Of a DNA stretch of 18,220 nt, positions 7,419-13,087 are shown piece after piece. Location: positions 1 through 18,220 of the forward strand of contig SVNB01000024.1 of NCBI GenBank assembly GCA_015067125.1, read 5' to 3'. The translations under genes and the position numbers were made by a program. Under the pieces are notes generated by a model. It worked only from the letters and a program-made list of their open reading frames with translations, was not told the DNA's origin and did not search any database. Positions within the stretch are counted from its first letter, which is position 1. Every line of letters starts with the position of its first letter. The stretch comes from Oscillospiraceae bacterium (GTDB lineage Bacteria; Bacillota; Clostridia; Oscillospirales; Ruminococcaceae).

Positions 7419-7888
7419 TTGAACAAATACGCGAATGGGTTTTTGCTGTGTGTGCCGCAGCCGCAATAGGCGGATTGATTAATATTATTATGCCGGAAGG
7501 CGGACTTTCCAAAACGTTAAAATCCGTTATATCCGTGTTTTTTCTTTGTACGGTAATTTCTGCTTTTACAAAAATTGATTTTGATATTGCAGATTTTAAA
7601 ATCAATGAAAATAAAATTTATGAATCGAAAGAGTTTGAAGAAATCAATTCCGTTTCGGAAGAATATCTTGAAGAGGAACTGTATAAATCCGTAACAGAAA
7701 TTCTTGAAGCGGAAGAAATATCCGCAAAAGATATTTTGATAAAAATTAATATTTCTGAAAACGGCAGCATAGATATTAACAAATTCGCCATTGCCTTTGA
7801 ACAACTTGAAGACCCTTTTAAACTGGAAGAAAAAATCTATAACAAAACCGGCATAAAGCCAAATATTATTCTTTCCGGAGAAAGCTGA
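7415..7888 (+). CDS. spoIIIAF: stage III sporulation protein AF (TTG start)
   Basis: This 157-residue protein has two N-terminal membrane helices (about 8-28 and 35-55) and an acidic soluble domain, as in SpoIIIAF, a channel component with a ring-forming C-terminal domain. The frame stays open far upstream inside spoIIIAE, but the family-typical start MIEQIREWVFAV is encoded from TTG 7415, with AGGAGG at 7400-7405 nine bases before it. The protein is clearly shorter than Bacillus SpoIIIAF (about 200 residues), the difference being in the soluble part. Confidence 0.92.
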   Translation: MIEQIREWVFAVCAAAAIGGLINIIMPEGGLSKTLKSVISVFFLCTVISAFTKIDFDIADFKINENKIYESKEFEEINSVSEEYLEEELYKSVTEILEAEEISAKDILIKINISENGSIDINKFAIAFEQLEDPFKLEEKIYNKTGIKPNIILSGES

Positions 7889-7889
7889 A

Positions 7890-8420
7890 ATGGAATTTTT
7901 AAAAAATCTGAATAAAAAACTGTTTGAAGATAATAAAAATAAAAAACTGATCTGGATAGTTCTTGCCGGATGTATAGGAATTTTAATGATATCCGTTTCT
8001 GAACTTACTGCGAACGATAATTCCGAATATACGGAAAGAAAAGACCAATATACTTTTTTAGCAGAAGAACAAACATTAATGCTGGAAGCAAAGCTTGAAG
8101 AAAAAATATCCGAAATTTCGGGCGCAGGCAAAACCTCTGTGATGATTACGGCAGATTCATCAAAAGAATATTTTTACGCGGAAAATCACAGTGAAAATTC
8201 CGAAGAAACAGAAAAGAGCATTGAACGCGAATTTGTTGTTATCGAAGGAGAAAACGGAGATGAACCGATTGTTTTGAAAATAAAAGAATCAAAAATCCGG
8301 GGAGTTCTTGTGATTTGCGAAGGCGGAGATAATCCTGTAATCAAGGAAAAAATAATCGAAGCTGTTTGCGCTCTTCTTGATGTTTCTTCCAACAGCGTCA
8401 GTGTTGCCAAAATGGCATAA
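7890..8420 (+). CDS. spoIIIAG: stage III sporulation protein AG
   Basis: SpoIIIAG forms a large ring in the intermembrane space in Bacillus. This 176-residue version has one N-terminal membrane helix (about 20-36) after a lysine-rich cytoplasmic tail, then an extracytoplasmic domain with the conserved LEEKISEISGAGKTSVMI stretch and a C-terminal IREKIIEAVCALLDVSSNSVSV-like ring-building fold (here VIKEKIIEAVCALL). It is shorter than the Bacillus protein (about 229 residues), with less sequence in the insertion that forms the beta-triangle there. ATG 7890 follows the spoIIIAF stop by one base, with CCGGAGAAAG as ribosome site. Confidence 0.94.
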   Translation: MEFLKNLNKKLFEDNKNKKLIWIVLAGCIGILMISVSELTANDNSEYTERKDQYTFLAEEQTLMLEAKLEEKISEISGAGKTSVMITADSSKEYFYAENHSENSEETEKSIEREFVVIEGENGDEPIVLKIKESKIRGVLVICEGGDNPVIKEKIIEAVCALLDVSSNSVSVAKMA

Positions 8421-8444
8421 AGTAAATACAGGGAGGAAAACCTA

Positions 8445-9080
8445 ATGACAAGTATCAGTAATTACGAAAGCGTGGAGCTTTCTGACGTATCGCCGAAAGA
8501 AAAGAAAAAATTAATTGATTTTATTAAAAATTTTAAATTTAAAAAACCAAGTTTTGCAATAAGAAAAAAACATATCGCCGTTGCATCTATGGTACTTATG
8601 CTTTCCGCCGCCGTATATGTAAATTATCTTTATGCGGCAGGGGATATTGAGGATTTTGTTGCGGCAGATAAAAATTACGGAGATTCCATTCTTGTGGAAG
8701 GATCCGCCGATGAAGCTATAACGGATTCCTCTGCATATTTCAGTGAAGCCCGTGTTTCCAGACAGCAATCAAGAGACGAAGCAGTGGCAACAATAGAAAA
8801 TCTTTATGGAGTTGTGGAAGACGACGCCGAACAGGTTTCCGCTCTTGCGGAAAAAGCCGGTGAAATAACCGCAAATATGGAACTTGAAACAAAAATAGAA
8901 TCCATGATTAAAGCAAAAGGTTTTGAAGAATGCATTGTATATATTTCCGGTGAATATGCAGATGTTATGGTTCAGACCGAAGGTCTTATGCCAACGGAAG
9001 CCGCTGTTATTAAAGAAGCTATTATTCAGGAAACCTCTGTTCCGGTGGAAAATATCTCAATAGTGGAAGTAAACAAATAA
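8445..9080 (+). CDS. spoIIIAH: stage III sporulation protein AH
   Basis: SpoIIIAH is the mother-cell partner that crosses the intermembrane space and in Bacillus binds forespore SpoIIQ. The 211-residue product has a charged N-terminal tail, one membrane helix (about 43-62), a linker and a C-terminal YscJ/FliF-like ring domain (about 95-210). The YFSEARVSRQQSRDEA segment (99-114) is the family hallmark. ATG 8445 follows an AGGGAGGAAA site, 24 bases after spoIIIAG. It is the last gene of the operon and is followed by a strong terminator. Confidence 0.96.
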   Translation: MTSISNYESVELSDVSPKEKKKLIDFIKNFKFKKPSFAIRKKHIAVASMVLMLSAAVYVNYLYAAGDIEDFVAADKNYGDSILVEGSADEAITDSSAYFSEARVSRQQSRDEAVATIENLYGVVEDDAEQVSALAEKAGEITANMELETKIESMIKAKGFEECIVYISGEYADVMVQTEGLMPTEAAVIKEAIIQETSVPVENISIVEVNK

Positions 9081-9085
9081 ATTTT

Positions 9086-9131
9086 AAAAAGCATCCGCAG
9101 AAAAACGATACTTTTTGCGGATGCTTTTTTT
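9086..9131. terminator. bidirectional intrinsic terminator after spoIIIAH
   Basis: AAAAAGCATCCGCA (9086-9099) pairs perfectly with TGCGGATGCTTTTT (9116-9129), a 14-bp stem followed by a T-run on the + strand and preceded by an A-run that gives a T-run on the - strand. It ends the spoIIIA operon and could also end a transcript arriving on the - strand. Confidence 0.92.
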
Positions 9132-9273
9132 ATTTAAATATAAAAATAATCAGAATAAGAATAAAAATTCCCGCTATTCCGAAAACGGCCAAAGAATTTA
9201 TTATAATGTTTATTGTAAACCGATGCTGGAAATCCGTCAGCAAAAGTTTACATTTGTAAAAATGTATATTCAT
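9130..9273 (-). CDS. candidate small single-helix membrane protein
   Basis: This is a 47-codon frame from ATG at 9273-9271 to a TAA ending at 9130, immediately before the bidirectional terminator. The product has a mixed, mildly basic N-terminus (MNIHFYKCKLLLTDFQHRF) and one long hydrophobic helix (about 20-46) ending in lysine, typical of small membrane peptides. There is no Shine-Dalgarno site, unlike every other gene here. However, a promoter candidate (TTTACA, 17 bases, TATACA at 9310-9282) would place the RNA start within a few bases of the ATG, which would suit leaderless translation. T-rich DNA yields hydrophobic codons by chance, so the frame may be accidental or the transcript may be a non-coding RNA. 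I recognise no family. Confidence 0.28.
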   Translation of the reverse strand: MNIHFYKCKLLLTDFQHRFTINIIINSLAVFGIAGIFILILIIFIFK

Positions 9274-9281
9274 AAAAATTT

Positions 9282-9310
9282 TGTATATTTTTTATTTTTT
9301 CTATTGTAAA
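9282..9310 (-). promoter_or_regulatory. candidate promoter for the small minus-strand ORF
   Basis: On the - strand TTTACA (9310-9305) and TATACA (9287-9282) are separated by exactly 17 bases. The start would fall near 9275-9273, at the ATG of the small ORF. The -35 box shares bases with the -35 of the opposite nusB promoter. The region is very AT-rich, so a chance match is possible. Confidence 0.35.
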
Positions 9311-9331
9311 TATTAATAATAGTGGTATAAT
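9304..9331 (+). promoter_or_regulatory. sigma-A-type promoter of the nusB operon
   Basis: TTGTAA (9304-9309), 16 bases, then TATAAT (9326-9331) with an upstream TG forming a perfect extended -10 (TGGTATAAT, 9323-9331). RNA would start near 9338, leaving a leader of about 85 bases before nusB. It is the best promoter in the window and uses the same TG-N-TATAAT form as ligA. Confidence 0.75.
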
Positions 9332-9347
9332 TATTTTTGCAAAATTT

Positions 9348-9362
9348 TGTTGTTTGAAAATT
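9348..9362 (+). promoter_or_regulatory. boxA-like element in the nusB leader
   Basis: TGTTGTTTGAAAATT matches the boxA of Firmicute rRNA operons as I remember it (TGTTCTTTGAAAACT) at 13 of 15 positions. The differences are G for C at position 5 and T for C at position 14. boxA RNA is the binding site of the NusB-S10 (NusE) complex. It lies about 10 bases after the predicted RNA start and 14 bases before the leader terminator. The mismatch at position 5 is in the core, so binding could be weakened. Confidence 0.45.
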
Positions 9363-9376
9363 TAAAGCGAGTTTTC

Positions 9377-9406
9377 CCTCCTCGGTAAAAATCGGGGAGG
9401 TTTTTT
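9377..9406 (+). terminator. leader terminator (attenuator) before nusB
   Basis: CCTCCTCG (9377-9384) pairs with CGGGGAGG (9393-9400), eight pairs including one G-U, with a short A-rich loop and a directly following TTTTTT. It has the full form of an intrinsic terminator, yet lies between the nusB promoter and the nusB ribosome site (9409-9415). The CCTCC arm is also complementary to the GGAGG of that ribosome site, so alternative pairing could block translation. Confidence 0.75.
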
Positions 9407-9422
9407 ATTGGAGGATTATAAA

Positions 9423-9842
9423 ATGACAAGAAAAGAAGCCAGAGAAATCGCATTTGCAATCGTATTTGAAAGCAGTTTTCACAGCGAAGGACTTGATTAC
9501 ATTCTTGAAAACGCTGCAGATGGAAGAGATCTTTCTCTTCCGGACGGTTCTTTTGCAAAAGAACTTGCAAGAATAACCATCGAAAAACGCGACGAGATTG
9601 ACGAAACGATCGCTTCCTGTTCCAGCCACTGGAAACCCGGCCGAATGGCAAAAGCAACCCTTGCTATTCTGCGCATTTCTGTTTGCGAAATGATGAACTT
9701 CAGCGAAGAAGTTCCCGCAAGTGTTTCTATAAACGAAGCAGTTGAACTTGCAAAAGTTTACGGCGGAGACGATGACCCCGGTTTTGTAAACGGCGTTCTT
9801 GGTGCGGTTTATAAAAAACTTACCGAAGGCAGCGAAGCATAA
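9423..9842 (+). CDS. nusB: transcription antitermination factor NusB
   Basis: NusB binds boxA RNA together with ribosomal protein S10 and helps RNA polymerase transcribe rRNA operons to the end. The 139-residue all-helical protein starts MTRKEAREIAFAIVFES, as usual for NusB, and carries the conserved ILRISVCEM, VPASVSINEAVELAKVYG and FVNGVLGAVYK segments in the C-terminal half. A TTG five codons upstream is in frame but overlaps the TTGGAGGA ribosome site, so ATG 9423 is the start. It is the first gene of a long co-directional run. The leader contains a boxA-like site and a terminator, suggesting self-control. The stop overlaps the next ATG by one base. Confidence 0.95.
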   Translation: MTRKEAREIAFAIVFESSFHSEGLDYILENAADGRDLSLPDGSFAKELARITIEKRDEIDETIASCSSHWKPGRMAKATLAILRISVCEMMNFSEEVPASVSINEAVELAKVYGGDDDPGFVNGVLGAVYKKLTEGSEA

Positions 9843-10771
9843 TGTTCCTTGGAATAGATACAAGCAATTACACAACTTCTGCCGCGCTTTATGATTTTGA
9901 AAAAGACGAAATTATTCAGGTAAAAAAACTTCTTCCGGTCAAAGAAGGGGAACTTGGGCTTCGTCAGTCCGATGCTGTTTTCTCTCATGTAAAACAGCTT
10001 GGTGGAATAGTGGAAGAACTGTTTGGAAAAAATAAATATAAAATAGATGCCATCGGCGTTTCTACCCGTCCCAGAGATATAGACGGTTCGTATATGCCTT
10101 GTTTTCTTGTGGGAGATATGGTGGCAGATACTCTTTCTTCTGTTATAAAAGTTCCGCGATATGAATTTTCTCATCAGCAGGGACATATTGCCGCGGCACT
10201 TTTTTCTGCCAAAAGGCTTGATTTGTTAAAAGAAAAATTTATTGCATTTCATCTTTCCGGCGGAACAACAGAAGCTCTGCTCGTTACACCTGATGAAAAT
10301 CGTATTATAAAATGCGAAAAAATAGCAGGTTCCGCAGATTTAAAAGCCGGACAGGCCGTGGATAGGGTAGGAGTTATGCTTGGACTGCCTTTTCCTGCCG
10401 GAAAACACCTTGAAGAACTGGCGTTGAAAAGCACCGCAAAATACAAAATCAAACCCACCATGAAGGGCAGCGAATGTTGTCTTTCCGGAATAGAAAACAA
10501 GTGCAGAAAAATGCTCGATTCCAAAGAAAAGCCGGAAGATATTGCTCTTTTTTGTTTAAAATCCATCGAAGCCGCACTTTGCGGAATGACAGACGCTTTA
10601 CTTGAAGAATACGGTAAGATTCCGCTTATATATGCCGGCGGAGTTATGTCCAATAAAATAATAAGAAAAACTATCGAAGAAAAATATTCCGGAATTTTTG
10701 CAAAGCCGGAATATTCTTCTGATAACGCCGCCGGAATAGCCGTGCTCGCTTCTGTGGCGGATAAAAAATAA
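9842..10771 (+). CDS. TsaD/Kae1-like protein (Gcp/M22 family)
   Basis: This 309-residue ASKHA-fold protein belongs to the Gcp/Kae1/TsaD family, whose best-known member makes the t6A modification of tRNA. It has the N-terminal nucleotide-binding motif GIDTSNYTTSAA, the metal-binding His111 and His115 (SHQQGHIAAA), LSGGTTE (138-144), the DRVGVMLGLPFPAGKHLEE region with Asp174, CLSGIENKC (TsaD: FSGLK-type), AGGVMSN (265-271) and Asp294 in SSDNAAGIA as third metal ligand. The active-site residues are therefore retained. The N-terminal motif and shorter length (TsaD about 335) differ from canonical TsaD, so this is probably a paralogue with an unassigned role; it could be the only copy if none exists elsewhere. 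Its start overlaps the nusB stop. Confidence 0.82.
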   Translation: MFLGIDTSNYTTSAALYDFEKDEIIQVKKLLPVKEGELGLRQSDAVFSHVKQLGGIVEELFGKNKYKIDAIGVSTRPRDIDGSYMPCFLVGDMVADTLSSVIKVPRYEFSHQQGHIAAALFSAKRLDLLKEKFIAFHLSGGTTEALLVTPDENRIIKCEKIAGSADLKAGQAVDRVGVMLGLPFPAGKHLEELALKSTAKYKIKPTMKGSECCLSGIENKCRKMLDSKEKPEDIALFCLKSIEAALCGMTDALLEEYGKIPLIYAGGVMSNKIIRKTIEEKYSGIFAKPEYSSDNAAGIAVLASVADKK

Positions 10772-10795
10772 GCCAAAAAAAGAGAGGTGTGCGCT

Positions 10796-12016
10796 GTGGC
10801 TGGATTTAATATTTTGACCGTTTCACAGATAACCGCATACCTCAAATCATATCTTGATGAAAACAAAAAACTTTCCGGAATATACATAAAAGGAGAAATT
10901 ACGGATTTTAAAGCAAATTTCTATTCCGGGCATTTCTATTTTTCTTTAAAGGATCAGAATTCCGAAATAAACTGCGTTATGTTTAAAAGTTATGCGGAAC
11001 GCATACGTTTTCTTCCAAAAGACGGAATGTCCGTAATAGTCAGATGTGATTTATCCGTTTATCAAAAATCGTGTTCGTGCCAGCTTTATGTTTATGATAT
11101 ACAGCCGGAAGGATTGGGCGCAAAGCACCTTGCTTTTGAGCAGCTTAAAGAAAAGCTTGAAAAAGAAGGACTTTTCGATGCTCAATATAAAAAAGATATT
11201 CCTCCTTATCCTGAGAAAATAGGCGTTATAACCTCTGCTTACGGTGCCGCTTTGCAGGATATTATAAACGTGCTTTCCAGAAGGTGGCCGGTTACAAAAA
11301 TTGTACTCACTCCGGTTTCTGTTCAGGGAGAAGATGCTCCGGAACAGCTTTTAAAAGCAGTAAAAAAACAGGATGCACTTGTAAGACCTGAAGTTATAAT
11401 CATCGGCCGCGGAGGCGGAAGTTCCGAGGATCTTTCTGCTTTTAACGATGAAAAACTTGCAAGAGCAATTTTTGAATGCAATACGCCGGTTATTTCTGCC
11501 GTAGGGCACGAAACCGATTTTTCAATTTGCGATTTTGTTGCAGACCTGCGCGCGCCGACTCCTTCTGCCGCGGCAGAACTGGCAAGCCCGGATATAAACG
11601 TTCTGCGCCAGACAATAGACGGAAATCTTGAATGGATGAAAGATCGCATTTTAAAAAAATGCGATAATTACGCTAAAATTCTAAACGATGTGCAGTCTGT
11701 TAAGTTTTATAACTTTACAGATAAAATTATTGAATCCAGGAATAAAAAACTTAAAGAAATTGAAAAAGAATTGCTTTTCAGCTATAAAGATACTTTGTTT
11801 TCCATACAAAATAAGTTTATTCCCGAGCTTTCACGACTTGATTCCAATAATCCTGCCAAAATTTTAAAAAATGCTTTATACAGAATAGAAAAAAATGAAA
11901 AAAAGGTCGTATCCGTAAAAGAAGTTTCTGTCGGCGATAAAATAGATGTATTCTTTTCTGACGGTAAAATAACAGCAACCATAACAGAAAAAGAAGAGGG
12001 AGGAATTCCGTTTTGA
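10796..12016 (+). CDS. xseA: exodeoxyribonuclease VII large subunit
   Basis: XseA is the catalytic subunit of exonuclease VII, which degrades single-stranded DNA. The 406-residue product has an N-terminal OB fold (about 5-105, NILTVSQITAYLK and GEITDFK..SGHFYFSLKD), the catalytic domain with GRGGGSSEDLSAFND (204-218) and GHETDFSICDFVADLRAPTPS (237-257), and a coiled-coil C-terminal half that holds XseB. An in-frame GTG at 10787 overlaps the GAGAGG ribosome site (10782-10787), so GTG 10796 (spacer of 8) is chosen. The stop overlaps xseB by four bases, coupling the two subunits. In Bacillus folD separates nusB and xseA; here the TsaD-like gene takes that place. Confidence 0.95.
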   Translation: MAGFNILTVSQITAYLKSYLDENKKLSGIYIKGEITDFKANFYSGHFYFSLKDQNSEINCVMFKSYAERIRFLPKDGMSVIVRCDLSVYQKSCSCQLYVYDIQPEGLGAKHLAFEQLKEKLEKEGLFDAQYKKDIPPYPEKIGVITSAYGAALQDIINVLSRRWPVTKIVLTPVSVQGEDAPEQLLKAVKKQDALVRPEVIIIGRGGGSSEDLSAFNDEKLARAIFECNTPVISAVGHETDFSICDFVADLRAPTPSAAAELASPDINVLRQTIDGNLEWMKDRILKKCDNYAKILNDVQSVKFYNFTDKIIESRNKKLKEIEKELLFSYKDTLFSIQNKFIPELSRLDSNNPAKILKNALYRIEKNEKKVVSVKEVSVGDKIDVFFSDGKITATITEKEEGGIPF

Positions 12017-12201
12017 AAAAAGATATAAGTTTTGAAGAAGCCCTTGAAAAACTTGCACAGATTAACGAAAAACTTGAATTCGAAGATATTTCTCTTGATG
12101 AATCTGTAAAGCTTTTTAAAGAAGGTCTTGAATTAAGCAGATTTTGCCAGAAAAAACTTGATGAAGCAAAACTTGAAATCGAAAAAACGGATATTGATTA
12201 A
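12013..12201 (+). CDS. xseB: exodeoxyribonuclease VII small subunit (TTG start)
   Basis: XseB is the small subunit that wraps the XseA coiled coil; several copies bind each XseA. The 62-residue helical product has the family pattern SFEEALEKLAQINEKLEFED, SLDESVKLFKEGLELSRFC and KKLDEAKLEIE. It starts at TTG 12013, sharing four bases with the xseA stop, with GGGAGG nine bases upstream. It is at the short end of the family range but complete. Confidence 0.93.
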   Translation: MKKDISFEEALEKLAQINEKLEFEDISLDESVKLFKEGLELSRFCQKKLDEAKLEIEKTDID

Positions 12202-12212
12202 CGGAGGAAACA

Positions 12213-13073
12213 ATGCTTTCTTTTCTTGAAAACGATAAAATGCTCATAGATTCTGCTATGAGCACGGCTCTTGATGAAAAATCTTCCGAATACAAAATAA
12301 TTGTTGACGCTATGCGTTATTCCGCTCTTGGAGGAAAACGCCTTAGAGGTGTTCTTACACTTGAGTTTGCGGAAATGTTCGGGTGCAAAAAAGAAGAAAT
12401 TCTTCCGTATGCGATTGCTGTTGAATGTATTCAGGCATATTCGCTTATACATGATGATCTTCCGTGTATGGATGACGACGATATAAGAAGAGGAAAACCC
12501 TCGTGCCACGTTGCGTTTGGCGAAGCAAATGCCCTTCTTGCCGGCGATGCTCTTTTAACTCACGCATTCTGCGTAATTTCTAAATCGGAACACGCAAAAA
12601 AACATCCCGAAAGAGCGATGAACGCAATTCACATTCTGTCTTCTCTGGCCGGATTCAGGGGAATGGTAGGCGGACAGGTTCTTGATCTTGAAGCCGCCGA
12701 AAAAGAGGTAAAGTCAGATACCCTTGCCGTAATTCACAGGCTTAAAACAGGTGCTTTGATAAAAGCTTCTGTGCTTATGGGCTGCGCCGCCGCGGGTGCA
12801 GAAGAAAAGCTTTGCAAACTTTCTGAAAAATATGCGGAACATTTTGGCGCCGCTTTTCAGATTATAGATGATATTCTTGATTTTGACGGAAACTATGAAA
12901 CCTGCGAGCTTAATTCCTATGTAAAAATCCACGGATACGAAAAATCCGTAACAGACGCTCATGCTCATATTGACAGCGCAAAAGAATCTCTTTACGCTCT
13001 TTCTGAACTTGGTTTCTGTACAAATCACTTTGAAGAACTTCTTGAATATCTTATCATACGAATGAACAAATAA
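12213..13073 (+). CDS. ispA: polyprenyl (farnesyl) diphosphate synthase
   Basis: IspA condenses isopentenyl and allylic diphosphates to farnesyl diphosphate, the precursor of undecaprenyl lipid carriers. The 286-residue product has GGKRLRG (40-46), the first aspartate-rich motif DDLPCMDDDD with following RR (81-93), GGQVLDLE (153-160), LKTG (177-180) and the second aspartate-rich motif DDILD (219-223). The CM insertion in the first motif is typical of bacterial farnesyl-type enzymes. Anomaly: after DDILD the usual stretch with GK, GSD and K.TY before LLG is about 10 residues shorter, and the conserved lysine is not visible (residues 224-241). ATG 12213 follows CGGAGGAA, 11 bases after xseB. 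It sits with dxs, the first enzyme of the same pathway. Confidence 0.92.
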   Translation: MLSFLENDKMLIDSAMSTALDEKSSEYKIIVDAMRYSALGGKRLRGVLTLEFAEMFGCKKEEILPYAIAVECIQAYSLIHDDLPCMDDDDIRRGKPSCHVAFGEANALLAGDALLTHAFCVISKSEHAKKHPERAMNAIHILSSLAGFRGMVGGQVLDLEAAEKEVKSDTLAVIHRLKTGALIKASVLMGCAAAGAEEKLCKLSEKYAEHFGAAFQIIDDILDFDGNYETCELNSYVKIHGYEKSVTDAHAHIDSAKESLYALSELGFCTNHFEELLEYLIIRMNK

Positions 13074-13087
13074 TATTGGGTGATATT

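Larger units (their letters stand above)
9081..9422. other. regulatory intergenic region spoIIIAH-nusB
   Basis: This is the only gap over 300 bases between recognised genes. It holds a bidirectional terminator (9086-9131), a small candidate ORF on the - strand (9130-9273), two divergent promoter candidates whose -35 boxes overlap (9282-9331), a boxA-like site (9348-9362) and a terminator-like hairpin (9377-9406). The + strand is strongly A/T-biased, and no long coding frame with a ribosome site is present on that strand. Confidence 0.7.

Noticed and set aside
7517..8131. A 204-codon minus-strand frame opposite spoIIIAF and spoIIIAG
   Set aside because: Phenylalanine-rich reverse of AT-rich coding sequence, with no ribosome site or promoter.
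9205..9270. Short palindromes such as GTTTA-TTG-TAAAC and ACATTT-GTAA-AAATGT
   Set aside because: Stems of five or six AT-rich pairs are expected by chance in such sequence and do not form a larger structure.
9115..9309. A 64-codon + strand frame in the spoIIIAH-nusB gap
   Set aside because: It starts inside the terminator stem, has no ribosome site, and its product is a lysine/asparagine/phenylalanine mix expected from AT-rich non-coding DNA.
10249..10887. A 212-codon minus-strand frame opposite the TsaD-like gene and the xseA start
   Set aside because: Both + strand genes have intact conserved motifs through this stretch; the antisense product is serine/alanine-rich without recognisable domains.
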